In this document: one piece after another, positions 26,700 through 34,656 of the stretch
Numbering within the stretch: the stretch's first letter is position 1
Layout of the letters: each line of letters starts with the position of its first letter
DNA from: Aureimonas glaciei
GTDB lineage: Bacteria > Pseudomonadota > Alphaproteobacteria > Rhizobiales > Rhizobiaceae
NCBI RefSeq assembly: GCF_014643375.1
Contig: NZ_BMJJ01000006.1
Coordinates: 186,001-250,000 of the forward strand
DNA: 64,000 bases
Direction: 5' to 3'
Made by a program: the position numbers and the translations under genes
Notes under the pieces: generated by a model
Told to the model about the DNA's origin: nothing
Databases searched by the model: none
What the model saw: the letters and a program-made list of their open reading frames with translations, nothing else

Positions 26700-26724
26700 G
26701 CCCAGCCTGAGACGCAGGCTGGGC
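26700..26724. terminator. Hairpin between the PurC homologue and the decarboxylase homologue
   Basis: GCCCAGCCT (26700-26708) and AGGCTGGGC (26716-26724) form a nine-base perfect stem with a seven-base loop in the roughly 200-base gap between these two minus-strand genes. It could partly terminate or stabilise the upstream transcript. There is no T-run. Confidence 0.5.
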
Positions 26725-26788
26725 AGGAACGGCGTGGTCTGCGGCCGCCTCGTCGCGCCGCCGGGGCCAGCCGCGATGGCCGGCGATC

Positions 26789-27790
26789 TCATGGGTGGCG
26801 CGCCCTGAGCCGCGGTGCCGTGTCGGTCGCCTCGGCCAAAGCGGCGGCCGCCTGCCGCGCGGCGAGGCCGAGCGGCCGCGCCTGCCAGATGGGCTCGCCG
26901 GTCCAGCGTTCGCAGAGCGCGCGGTACATCTCGGCGGCGGCATCGAGCAGACGCGGAGGCAGGGGCTGCGGGACCGGCCAGTGCGCGCGCGCGACGCCGC
27001 TCGCCGCCAGCCGCTGGATCTCGGCCTCGAGGCCGAAGCGGTGATAGTAGTCGCGCAGCACCTGCTTGGAGACGTCGAAGCCTTCGTGCTCGAAGCGGTT
27101 CTCGTCCGGCGTGCCGGCGACATCGACGAGGAGGAGCTCGCCGTCCTCGTCGACACCGAACTCCAGCTTGCCGTCTTCGAGGATCAGGCCGCACGCCTCG
27201 GCATGGTCGCAGAGCACCGAATTGATCTCGAGCGTCATCGCCTTGAGCCGTTCGAAGAGCGTCGGCGACAGACAGGAGAGGGCGCGCGCTTCCGCACCTG
27301 TGACGAAGCGGTCGATGTTTTCCAGCTTGGTGGTGAACTCGATGATCGGGCGGGAGAGGGCCGTGCCCGGCGGCGGCAGGCGGTCGAGGCCGATCTCCTG
27401 CGCGGTCAGCCGGCCGGCCGCCACGCGCCGGTAGACCGAGGCGCCCGGACCCAGCCGGTTGCGGTAGATCACCTGGAGCGGCACGAGACGGGCTGTATCG
27501 CCCATAGACAGCTCGCCCCTGGCCGGGTCGAGGACGTTGAGCAGCCGGATCCTCAGCGACGTCGGCGACACTTTGCCGATCAGGTGGGTCCGGATCCCGG
27601 CGCGCTCGATGATCTCGAGGCTCGCATGACCCATGCGCGCGATCACCTCTCCCTTGTCCGGGATCCGGTCGGGCATCTTGCTGAAATGGAAGACCGAATA
27701 GTCGTCGGTGAAGTCGAAGATCCCGATGCCGGCCCGGGCCGGCGCAGGCGCCACCAGAAGACGGAGCGATTTCGTCGACCACCGCTTCAT
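26789..27790 (-). CDS. SAICAR synthetase (PurC) homologue
   Basis: This 333-residue protein is a clear PurC-fold ATP-dependent ligase. The N-terminal block FDFTDDYSVFHFSKMPDRIP with DKGEVIARM is the PurC nucleotide and substrate region; later blocks are VPLQVIYRNRLGPGASVYRR and a KLEFGVDEDGELLLVD segment followed by GTPDENRF. PurC joins aspartate to the carboxylate of a ribosyl-imidazole in purine synthesis. Its placement outside any pur operon, beside a beta-RFAP synthase homologue and a PurH domain, suggests a specialised paralogue, as ForA is in formycin synthesis. The start MKRWSTKS is chosen because the upstream extension is an Arg/Pro-rich shadow. Divergence from housekeeping PurC (VDVAGTPDEN for the usual DEVLTPDS) is visible. 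Confidence 0.85.
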   Translation of the reverse strand: MKRWSTKSLRLLVAPAPARAGIGIFDFTDDYSVFHFSKMPDRIPDKGEVIARMGHASLEIIERAGIRTHLIGKVSPTSLRIRLLNVLDPARGELSMGDTARLVPLQVIYRNRLGPGASVYRRVAAGRLTAQEIGLDRLPPPGTALSRPIIEFTTKLENIDRFVTGAEARALSCLSPTLFERLKAMTLEINSVLCDHAEACGLILEDGKLEFGVDEDGELLLVDVAGTPDENRFEHEGFDVSKQVLRDYYHRFGLEAEIQRLAASGVARAHWPVPQPLPPRLLDAAAEMYRALCERWTGEPIWQARPLGLAARQAAAALAEATDTAPRLRARHP

Positions 27791-28224
27791 GGCACCCCCC
27801 GCGCCCCCTTGCCGGTTCCGCCTTGCCCGCGGCGAGCGGCTCGCGCCATCGCGCCGGCGCCGGGGCGGTGCGGGCGACGCCGATCGTGGCGACGGGCGCG
27901 GGGCGGAGGATCGGATGGGGACGCGGCGTGTCTCAATGCGGATCATCACGAGCGAGGGCCGAAAGGTGCCTGGGTCCGCGTCGGACAAACGATCCCGCGT
28001 CCCGGGGTTGAGCTGACGTCCAGATTGTGTTTATCGTTCTATAACACCTATAGCGTGTATATCTACCTGGTTGGTCGAAAACTGCAAGACCGTTGTGGGC
28101 CCTGATCCGCAGTCCCGGTCGCGGAGGTCGGCGAAGGCAGGTTTTCGCAAGGCGGGCCGCCGACCGCCGGGACGCTTGGTTCCAGGGGGTGGTCGGGGCC
28201 TTGCTGGCCGGAGGAGGATGATCC
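27791..28224. promoter_or_regulatory. Divergent promoter region of the PurC and Rieske units
   Basis: This 434-base gap separates the divergent PurC homologue and the Rieske gene. The half near PurC is GC-rich with no visible gene. The segment 28020-28080 is AT-rich: on the plus strand TTGTGT (28025-28030) and TATAGC (28049-28054) make a minus 35/minus 10 pair with 18-base spacing. CTATA (28039-28043) and TATAG (28049-28053) form an inverted repeat, overlapping ACAC-N7-GTGT (28044-28058). The GCGTGTAT within it recurs in the operator-like palindrome at 31463-31482. Confidence 0.5.
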
Positions 28225-28602
28225 GTGCCCGAATTTCGCGTCGGACGGCAGGACGAGTTCGCAGACGGGGACAAGCGGCTGATGATCGTCGGCGGCGTCG
28301 AGGTCGGACTTTTCCGGCTGGACGGCGACATCTTCTGCTGGCGCAACATCTGCCCGCATCAGGGCGGCCCGGTCTGCCAGGGCCAGGTTTTTCGGCGCGT
28401 GCTCGACGTCATCGACGAGAGCGGTCAGCAGCGCGGGCGCACCTATCACGACAGCGACAAGAACATCGTCTGCCCCTGGCACGGCGCCGAATTCGATATC
28501 CGCACCGGCCGCCATGCCGGGACCGGCAGGCTGCGCCTTCGCGCGGTCGCCACCGAGATCAGGGACGGCGAGGTGTATCTCCATGTCGACAGCGACCAAT
28601 AA
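28225..28602 (+). CDS. Rieske [2Fe-2S] ferredoxin-type protein
   Basis: This 125-residue soluble Rieske protein has both cluster-binding boxes: CPHQGG (Cys43, His45) and CPWHGAEFDI (Cys83, His86). The 37-residue gap between the boxes is longer than in typical NirD/BphF ferredoxins and holds a charged insert. There is no membrane segment. It would donate electrons to an oxygenase or reductase, but no Rieske oxygenase alpha subunit lies in the window. The start is GTG, with GGAGGAGG at good spacing. It overlaps the next small gene by 20 bases, and the amidohydrolase follows, so the three form one operon. Confidence 0.92.
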   Translation: MPEFRVGRQDEFADGDKRLMIVGGVEVGLFRLDGDIFCWRNICPHQGGPVCQGQVFRRVLDVIDESGQQRGRTYHDSDKNIVCPWHGAEFDIRTGRHAGTGRLRLRAVATEIRDGEVYLHVDSDQ

Positions 28603-28936
28603 TCCCTATGCCGAGATCGACGACCTTGCCGAGCGGCTGCTGGCGATCGCCACCGAAGCGCTGGGCCATGGGGAAAGCGACCTGGTCTCCGACCGGGCGG
28701 TCCGCCGGCTGATGACCGCCGCGGTCAAGCTGTACGCCGGCAAGGCATTGCTCGAGGATCGGCGCTTCCGCGCCCTCGAGGGCCGCTACGACGAGGTGGT
28801 GACGCCGACTGAGGCCCTCATTGCCACCACCGAGATCCTGCGCGCGCTGCGGCTGGGGCCGGTGGAGTTCGGGCTCTGGTCGCACCGGCGGCCGGAGGAG
28901 GATCACCTTAGGGAAACGGTGGACGAGGAAGTGTGA
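28583..28936 (+). CDS. Small protein of unknown function in the Rieske-amidohydrolase operon
   Basis: This predicted 117-residue protein (MSTATNNPYAEIDDLAERLL...) is mostly alpha-helical with balanced charge and no membrane segment or known motif that I recognise. The start lies inside the end of the Rieske gene in another frame, a common coupling arrangement. Its C-terminal codons hold the GAGGAA ribosome binding site of the amidohydrolase, and its TGA stop is one base before that gene's likely CTG start. Codon use follows the GC-rich pattern of real genes here. It may be a partner subunit of the amidohydrolase; that is inference from coupling only. Confidence 0.7.
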   Translation: MSTATNNPYAEIDDLAERLLAIATEALGHGESDLVSDRAVRRLMTAAVKLYAGKALLEDRRFRALEGRYDEVVTPTEALIATTEILRALRLGPVEFGLWSHRRPEEDHLRETVDEEV

Positions 28937-28937
28937 C

Positions 28938-30158
28938 CTGGACACGCCCGTCACGCCGCGCGACAAATCGATCGACGACATCGATAGCCACACCGACACC
29001 CGAGCCTATCTCCGTAAGTCGCGCGAGCACGCGCGCCGGCACGGCTATGACCGCTGGACGCTGGTCGACGTCGACGCCCATCACGTCGAGTCGATCTCGT
29101 GGAAGGAGATCGTCCGCTACATCGAGGACCCCGTCCTGCGGGACCAGGCCGAAGCCTATCACGCCCAGCGCGTCGGCTCGCCGCCCTACGGGCTCGTCGG
29201 CGATTTCGGCCTGAGATACCAGGACTGCGGCGGCCGCATCCCGCACCAGTCCGACCAGCGCGAAGCGATCGAGCCGGGAACGCACCGCGACTTGGTGCTC
29301 ACGCGGCGCGCGATGGAAGGCCTGGCCGCCGCCTACATGGTCGTCTTCCCGACCTCCATGCTGTTTCTCGGCATGCACCCGCAGCCGCAGATGGAGGTGG
29401 CGCTGGGACGGGCCTACAATCGCTGGGTCGCCGAAACACTTCTCTCCCGCGACAACGGCATCATCGCGCTCGCCTTCGTCCCGTTCAACACGCCGGAGGC
29501 GGCGGTGCGCGTCGTCGAGGAGAATGCCGGCAACGACCGCGTCGTCGGCTTCATGGTCACCTCGACCCGCTACCGGCCGGTGCACGACAACGTCTATGCC
29601 AGGCTCTACCGGGCGATCGAGGAATCCCGCAAGCCGATCGCCTTCCATGCCGGCTACCACTGGCAGGACCCCTCGCTCGCCACCATTCCGACCTTCCTCG
29701 GCATGCACGCGCTAGGCTTCGTCTGGTGCAACATGGTGCACATGACGAACTGGATCCTGCAGGGCATTCCCGAGCGCTTTCCCAAGCTGAACTCGCTATG
29801 GGTTGAAAGCGGGCTCGCCTGGATCCCCTTCCTCATGCAGCGGCTCGACGACCAGTTCCTGATGCGCCAGTCCGAGGCGCCGTCGCTGAAGATGCTGCCC
29901 TCGGAATATATGGCGCGGCACTGCTGGTACTCCTCGCAGCCGATGGAACGCAGCCATCCCAAGGCGCTGGCGCTGACCTTCGAGATGATCCGGGCCGAGA
30001 CCCAACTCCTGTGGTCATCGGACTGGCCGCACTACGATTTTGACACGCCGGCGGTGATCTACGACCTGCCGTTCCTCGGCGAGGCGGCCAAACGCAACAT
30101 CCTCGGGCGCAATGCCCAGCGCCTGTTCAACCTGCCGGATCGGCTGCCGCCCGGCTAA
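28938..30158 (+). CDS. Amidohydrolase family 2 protein (ACMSD-like metal-dependent decarboxylase/hydrolase)
   Basis: This protein of about 406 residues is a TIM-barrel amidohydrolase of the family that includes aminocarboxymuconate-semialdehyde decarboxylase and aromatic-acid decarboxylases. Metal-site elements are VDVDAHH near residue 45, IAFHAGYHW in the middle and the catalytic-type Asp in LLWSSDWPHYDFD. There is no in-frame ATG, GTG or TTG between the preceding stop and the DAHH motif. The best start is CTG at 28938, seven bases after GAGGAA; the only upstream in-frame ATG (28821) lies deep inside the previous gene. It could decarboxylate an aromatic intermediate or hydrolyse a ring. It ends four bases into the convergent TrpF-like gene. 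Confidence 0.85.
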   Translation: MDTPVTPRDKSIDDIDSHTDTRAYLRKSREHARRHGYDRWTLVDVDAHHVESISWKEIVRYIEDPVLRDQAEAYHAQRVGSPPYGLVGDFGLRYQDCGGRIPHQSDQREAIEPGTHRDLVLTRRAMEGLAAAYMVVFPTSMLFLGMHPQPQMEVALGRAYNRWVAETLLSRDNGIIALAFVPFNTPEAAVRVVEENAGNDRVVGFMVTSTRYRPVHDNVYARLYRAIEESRKPIAFHAGYHWQDPSLATIPTFLGMHALGFVWCNMVHMTNWILQGIPERFPKLNSLWVESGLAWIPFLMQRLDDQFLMRQSEAPSLKMLPSEYMARHCWYSSQPMERSHPKALALTFEMIRAETQLLWSSDWPHYDFDTPAVIYDLPFLGEAAKRNILGRNAQRLFNLPDRLPPG

Positions 30159-30826
30159 GCCGGCGAGACGATGGCCGCCTTGGCCGCCAAGTGGTAGCGC
30201 CGGACCTTGTCGAGATCCTTGGCATGGCCGCCCTCGACGTCGGTCTTGGTCTTGGAATCGACCCCGGCCGGACGAACCGTGGCGATGGCTTCCGCGACAT
30301 TGTCGGGCCCGAGGCCGCCGGCGAGGAGCACCGGGCAGGAGACCGCCTCGACGATCCGCCGGCTGATCGCCCAATCATGCGTGACGCCCAGCGCCCCGAA
30401 CTTCTTGTCGCCCGGTCGGACACTGTCGAGCATCAGGAAATCGACGAAGCGGTCATGGTCGCGGGCGATGGCGACGCTCTCCTCGCCGACCACGGGAATG
30501 CTGCGCATGACCAAGATGTTGGGGAACCGCTGCTTGATCAAGGCGACATGCCCCACCATCAACCGATCGACGTCGGCGCCGAGATGCACGATGGGTGGCG
30601 CGAGAGCGGCGATCCAGGCGCAGATCCGATACATATGGGAATCGAGGAAGAGCGCGGAGAATTTGGAGGGTGCCGTCACCGCCGCCATCACGACCCGGGC
30701 CTCGGCCACCGTCAACTCGCGCGGGCGGCTGCCGTCGCCGACCTTGGCGCCGACATGGTCGATGCCGATCCGGGACACGGCGGAAGCGGTCTCTGCGTCG
30801 ATCACCTCGTAGATCTGCGTCAGCAT
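30155..30826 (-). CDS. TrpF-like phosphoribosylanthranilate isomerase family barrel
   Basis: This 223-residue TIM barrel is of the TrpF family. The phosphate-binding end LAGGLGPDNVAEAI and RPAGVDSKTKTD matches TrpF, and DFLMLDS holds the catalytic-base Asp. The usual N-terminal KICG motif, whose Cys is the general acid in TrpF, reads QIYEV here, so classical Amadori isomerisation of phosphoribosylanthranilate is doubtful. It probably acts on another phosphoribosyl compound. The gene is outside any trp operon, 31 bases downstream of the PurH-domain gene on the same strand, and both belong to the unusual block. Confidence 0.82.
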   Translation of the reverse strand: MLTQIYEVIDAETASAVSRIGIDHVGAKVGDGSRPRELTVAEARVVMAAVTAPSKFSALFLDSHMYRICAWIAALAPPIVHLGADVDRLMVGHVALIKQRFPNILVMRSIPVVGEESVAIARDHDRFVDFLMLDSVRPGDKKFGALGVTHDWAISRRIVEAVSCPVLLAGGLGPDNVAEAIATVRPAGVDSKTKTDVEGGHAKDLDKVRRYHLAAKAAIVSPA

Positions 30827-30857
30827 CGCGTTTAATCCTCGCTTGGCTTCCTCGGTT

Positions 30858-31411
30858 TCAGTCCGCTCTGCCCGCCACCCGCCGCAGGAGTGCGGTGTCG
30901 GCCTCGATCAGACGCTCCAGAGCGCGATGCGCCAGGCGTCGGCGGAGCGCGGCACCGATCCGGCCTTTCCCAAGGGCCGCGATGATCGGCGCGTAGTCCT
31001 CGGGATCGGTGGCGACAACGACGCGGCCCGCGTTCTTGATCGCGGCGCGGATCATTGCGGGGCCGCCGATGTCCATGTCGGCGAGAGCGGTTCCCGCCGC
31101 GGGGGCGATGCTGGCGATGAGAAAGTCGATCGGGGAATAGCCATGCCCGGCCAGTTCCCGGTCGTCCCCCTCGCGCGCCAGAAGGCCCGCGAAGACGGCT
31201 GGATGCAGGGCCTTGACCCGGCCGTCCAGCATCGCCGGATGGCCCGTCAGGGTCGCGATCTCGTGTGCCTCGATGGCGTGGGCGCGCAGATGGTCCGCGG
31301 TGCCGCCGGTGGCGTAGAGCGCCACGCCGCGATCGCGCAGTGCACGGCCATTTGCGCCAGGCCGCTTTTGTCGGCCACGGAGAGAATGGCACGGCCAGGC
31401 GAACTCGGCAT
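30858..31411 (-). pseudogene. IMP cyclohydrolase domain (PurH N-terminal, MGS-like), frameshifted
   Basis: Read across one frameshift, this encodes about 184 residues equal to the N-terminal IMP cyclohydrolase half of PurH. The start part MPSSPGRAILSVADKSG is in one frame with an AAGGGGAA site. The remainder (ALRDRGVALYATGGTADHL, GHPAMLDGRVKALHPAVFAG, DIGGPAMIRAAIKN) continues in another frame from about 31340-31350. A single missing base restores the reading. The formyltransferase half is absent, and nothing downstream replaces it, so this was a stand-alone ring-closing domain. It pairs with the PurC homologue as a second purine-type enzyme of the block. The frameshift may be decay or a sequencing error. 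Confidence 0.78.
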
Positions 31412-31462
31412 TTTTCGTTTCCCCTTGAACGTCGCGCCTGGCCTGCCTTTTTCTTTGGGTTG

Positions 31463-31482
31463 CGTGTATTAAAAGATACACG
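31463..31482. promoter_or_regulatory. Palindromic operator candidate upstream of the PurH-domain gene
   Basis: CGTGTAT and ATACACG form a perfect inverted repeat with a six-base AT spacer. It lies about 50 bases before the PurH-domain start and in the gap shared with the divergent phosphatase-type gene. GCGTGTAT also occurs at 28053-28060 in the PurC/Rieske promoter region, suggesting a common regulator. Confidence 0.55.
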
Positions 31483-31641
31483 TCAATGTAGCATAGTCAT
31501 CCGTCTTCGCCAGTCCGTCTCATGACAGGGGACGCGGCGCCGGGAATGCGGCCGTCGCCACCGTGTCGGCGCAGTCGTTTGCCGGCGTCACGCCCCGTGC
31601 CTAGGATGGGCGCCGAAACCTTTCTCGATCGGAGACCAAAG

Positions 31642-32442
31642 GTGCGCATCATGTGCCTCAACGGCTGGGGCGGGACTCTCTACGTAGAGATCGCGGCCTA
31701 TCTCCGAGAGGCCGTGCCCGATGTTCTCTGCCTGCAGGAAGTCGTCCACTCGCCCGCGACGGACAAGGACTGGCTGACCTATCGCGACGGCGCGCATGTC
31801 CTGCCGCAGCGCGCCAACTTCTTCCGCGATGTCGCCGCGGCGCTGCCGGACCATGTCGCCACCTTCTGCCCGGCGGCTCAGGGCGTGCTCTGGGACGGGG
31901 AGACGGCGATCCGCTCGCGCTGGGGCCTTGCCACCTTCGTCCGCGAGGACTTTCCGGTGATCGCCCAGGCGCAGGCCTTCGTCCACAAGGCCTATTCGCC
32001 GGACGGCTATGGCGAGCATCCGCGCTCGCGCAGCGCGCACGCCGTCCGGCTCTACGACCACGACCGCGGCTGGCCGGTGACGATCGCCCACATGCACGGG
32101 CTGCGCGACCTCGCCGGCAAGAGGGACACGCCGGAGCGCCTCGTCCAGGCCGCGCGCTTTGCCGATCTGGTCGGGTCAGTCGCCGAAGAGGGCGACCGTC
32201 TCGTCGTCTGCGGCGATTTCAACGTCGAACCGGACAGCCAGACTTTTGCCGCGCTCGCCCGTTTCGGACTGACCGAGCTCGTCACTGCACGCGGCTTTGC
32301 CGGGACGCGCTCCTCCCACTACCGCAAGCCGGGAAAGTTTGCGGACTACATGCTCGTCAATGAGGCCGTCAGGGTTCTCGGCTTCGATGTCGTCGAGGCG
32401 CCGGAAGTCTCCGACCACCGCCCGCTGCTTCTGGAAATCTGA
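31642..32442 (+). CDS. Endonuclease/exonuclease/phosphatase family protein
   Basis: This 266-residue metal-dependent phosphoesterase is of the EEP superfamily. The family elements are CLNGWGG at the start, CLQEV (about 30), AHMHGLRD, VCGDFNVEP and the C-terminal SDHRPLLLEI with the catalytic His. It may hydrolyse phosphodiesters or phosphate esters; the family covers nucleases, sphingomyelinases and sugar phosphatases. The start is GTG, with GGAGA upstream; a longer frame upstream lacks a site. It diverges from the PurH-domain gene. Dephosphorylation of a nucleotide-like product would fit the neighbouring block, but this is inference. Confidence 0.85.
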   Translation: MRIMCLNGWGGTLYVEIAAYLREAVPDVLCLQEVVHSPATDKDWLTYRDGAHVLPQRANFFRDVAAALPDHVATFCPAAQGVLWDGETAIRSRWGLATFVREDFPVIAQAQAFVHKAYSPDGYGEHPRSRSAHAVRLYDHDRGWPVTIAHMHGLRDLAGKRDTPERLVQAARFADLVGSVAEEGDRLVVCGDFNVEPDSQTFAALARFGLTELVTARGFAGTRSSHYRKPGKFADYMLVNEAVRVLGFDVVEAPEVSDHRPLLLEI

Positions 32443-32508
32443 TCGCTGGGCCCGACGGCGCGTCGGCGACGCTGTCGCGCTCCTCGGGCGAGGGACGGGA
32501 GAGCCCCT

Positions 32509-33402
32509 TCAGTCCCGGTTGTCCGCCGCGGGGCGGGCGACGGTCCGGGTTTCCGCGACCACGACGCGGATGCCGTTCGCGCGCAGGCGGTCGAGATGGA
32601 TCTTCGGCGTGCCGTCATCGACGATGACGATGTCGAAGCGGTTCAGCGAGACGAAGCCATGCAGCGCCCGCCGCTCGAACTTGGTGTGGTCGGCGAGGAG
32701 AATCCGCAGCGAGGCGGCGGCGAACATCGCCTTCTTTACCTCGACCATGTCGGCCGACTGGTGGAAGATCATGTCGTCGGTGATGGCAGCGGTGGACATG
32801 ATCAGCGTGTCGGCGCGAAGCCGGGCGATCTCGCTGGTCGTGGTGTGGCCGAGAAACGCGTTACACCAGTTGTGGTACTGCCCGCCGAGACCCAGCAGCG
32901 TCAGATCGCGGACATCCTTCAGGACGTTCATCAGGGTCAGCGAATTGGTGATCGCCGTGAGCGGCAGTTTCGCCGGCAGCAGGGGCGCCATCTGCAGGAC
33001 GGTCGTCGAATCGTCGAGAAAGATCGACTGGCCCGGCTCTACGAAGGCGAGGGCGGCAAGGGCGAGTGCCTGCTTTTCGGCGGACTGGCGGTTGGCCCGG
33101 TAGAGGTCGCTGGATTCGATCAGGCTGGTCGGCGCCGCCTGGGCGATGCCGCGGGTCTTGCGCAGAATGCCGCGGCTGGCCAGCTCGTCGAGATCGCGAT
33201 GCGCCGTCATCAGGCTGATCTGGAAGCGCTCGGCCAGATCCTCGATGCGGACCGCGCCCTCGGCCATCACCGTCTCGGTGATCGACTGGCGGCGCAGGAA
33301 CTGGCGGGCCTGGCGGGAGTCCTGGGGAAGCGGGTCGCGGGCGGCCGAATCCGGCGGGGCGAGGGCGGCTTCGAGGTGCTGAGGACGGGGTATTTCGGTC
33401 AT
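32509..33402 (-). CDS. DeoR family transcriptional regulator
   Basis: This 297-residue regulator has a long N-terminal arm (about 35 residues), a DeoR helix-turn-helix (IEDLAERFQISLMTAHRDLDELASRGIL, written here as residues roughly 53-80) and a C-terminal sugar-phosphate sensor domain with FLDDSTTVLQMAPLL and ILLADHTKF. Such proteins repress sugar or polyol operons. It lies just downstream of the ABC transporter genes of the erythritol-type locus. Brucella and Rhizobium erythritol loci also carry a DeoR gene (eryR) followed by eryH and eryI, but those two are absent here. Confidence 0.9.
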   Translation of the reverse strand: MTEIPRPQHLEAALAPPDSAARDPLPQDSRQARQFLRRQSITETVMAEGAVRIEDLAERFQISLMTAHRDLDELASRGILRKTRGIAQAAPTSLIESSDLYRANRQSAEKQALALAALAFVEPGQSIFLDDSTTVLQMAPLLPAKLPLTAITNSLTLMNVLKDVRDLTLLGLGGQYHNWCNAFLGHTTTSEIARLRADTLIMSTAAITDDMIFHQSADMVEVKKAMFAAASLRILLADHTKFERRALHGFVSLNRFDIVIVDDGTPKIHLDRLRANGIRVVVAETRTVARPAADNRD

Positions 33403-33577
33403 GCCGCTTCAGCCTCGTGACGATCGCCGGGGACGGTTCGACGGCAGGCGTGGGGCGCCCTTGCCGCTGCGAGGCGCCCGTCTCGGCAAGCCGGCCCGGC
33501 GACTGTGACAGGTCGGCCCGCGGATCGGAAGACGGGCTTCCGACGACCGGAAAAGAGCCTGCGCAAGGGAGGACCGC

Positions 33578-33610
33578 AGCGGGGCGGCGATGCCGGAAGG
33601 CCGCCCCGCT
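33578..33610. terminator. Hairpin after the sugar-binding protein gene
   Basis: AGCGGGGCGGC (33578-33588) pairs perfectly with GCCGCCCCGCT (33600-33610) around an eleven-base loop. It begins 11 bases beyond the stop of the binding protein gene (minus strand) and separates it from the DeoR gene. It likely ends or attenuates the transporter transcript. No T-run follows. Confidence 0.65.
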
Positions 33611-33621
33611 TTGGTCGGCGA

Positions 33622-34581
33622 TCACTCCGAGAGGGTGAAGGGCGCCGTGTACTTGTCGACATTGTCCTTGGTGATCAGCAGGCAGTCGAACAGCTGCTTT
33701 TCCGTGTCGACGCCGGTGGCGCCGGTCTTGATGAAGGCGTCGGCCTGCTGGACGGCCTTGGCCGAGAAGATCGCGACCGGCTGCAGCACCGAATACTGCA
33801 GTTCGCCCGCCTTGATGGCGGCGACCGCGTCGGGCGAGCCGTCGAAGCCGCCGACCTTGATGCCTTCGAGCTTGCCGGCCTCCTTCAGCGCCGCGATCGC
33901 GCCCAGCGCCATCTCGTCATTGCCGCTGATCACGCCGATGATGTCGGGATTGGCCTGCAGCATGCTCTGCATCTTGTCGTGGCCCTGGGTGCGGTCCCAG
34001 TTGGCGACCTGAGAGGCGGCCTTTTCGAGATCCGGATACTGGCTGAGGACGGTCTCGTAGCCATTGGAACGGGTCGCGGCATTGTTGTCGGAGGGGGCGC
34101 CGAGCAGTTCGACGTATTTGCCGGTCTCACCGACGGCCTCCACCCATTGCTGCGCACCGAGCGCGGCGCCCTGGGCATTGTTGGAAACGAGCTGCGCCTT
34201 GGCCAGGCCCTCCTGGTTGATCTCGGCATTGACGAGGAAGACGGGAATATCGGCGGCGATCGCCTTCTTCACCGCACCGATCGAGCCGCTGGCATTGGCC
34301 GGGTCGAGGATGATGGCGACGGACTTGTTGGTGATCGCCGTGTCGATCAGGTTGCTCTCGCTGTTGGTGTCGCCCTTGTGGGCGGCGACGTTGGCGGTAT
34401 AGCCGAGCTTCTTGGCCTCGGCCGCGGCGACATTGCCCTCGGTCAGCCAATAGGGGTTCGACGGATCGTTGACGATGATGGTGATCAGCCCTTCGGCGGA
34501 CGCCGAGGTGACGGCGCCGGCAGCGAAGGGCGCGACGAGCGTCGCCGCCGCCAGCATCAGCATTCTGGTCTTCTTCAGCAT
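33622..34581 (-). CDS. Sugar/polyol ABC transporter substrate-binding protein (RbsB/EryG-like)
   Basis: This 319-residue periplasmic protein of the RbsB family has a signal peptide (MLKKTRMLMLAAATLVAPFAAGAVTSASA). The mature part starts GLITIIVNDPSNPYW and contains VAAHKGDTNSESNLID and VISGNDEMALGAIAAL, both typical. It binds a pentose- or polyol-type ligand and passes it to the permease upstream. Adjacent eryABCD genes make erythritol, or a related polyol, the likely ligand, equivalent to EryG of Brucella; this is inference from context. The gene is the last of the four-gene transporter unit. Confidence 0.9.
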   Translation of the reverse strand: MLKKTRMLMLAAATLVAPFAAGAVTSASAEGLITIIVNDPSNPYWLTEGNVAAAEAKKLGYTANVAAHKGDTNSESNLIDTAITNKSVAIILDPANASGSIGAVKKAIAADIPVFLVNAEINQEGLAKAQLVSNNAQGAALGAQQWVEAVGETGKYVELLGAPSDNNAATRSNGYETVLSQYPDLEKAASQVANWDRTQGHDKMQSMLQANPDIIGVISGNDEMALGAIAALKEAGKLEGIKVGGFDGSPDAVAAIKAGELQYSVLQPVAIFSAKAVQQADAFIKTGATGVDTEKQLFDCLLITKDNVDKYTAPFTLSE

Positions 34582-34656
34582 GTGCGTTCTCCCAGTTGGT
34601 CTCGTTGGCAGTGGGTCGCTTGGCCGCCGGTCGCCCGGCGGTCTTCCCGTCGCAGG

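Noticed and set aside
26789-27790. Housekeeping purine gene purC
   Set aside because: It lies outside any pur operon, its C-terminal motif is altered, and its neighbours are a specialised set. A genome search for another purC would settle it.
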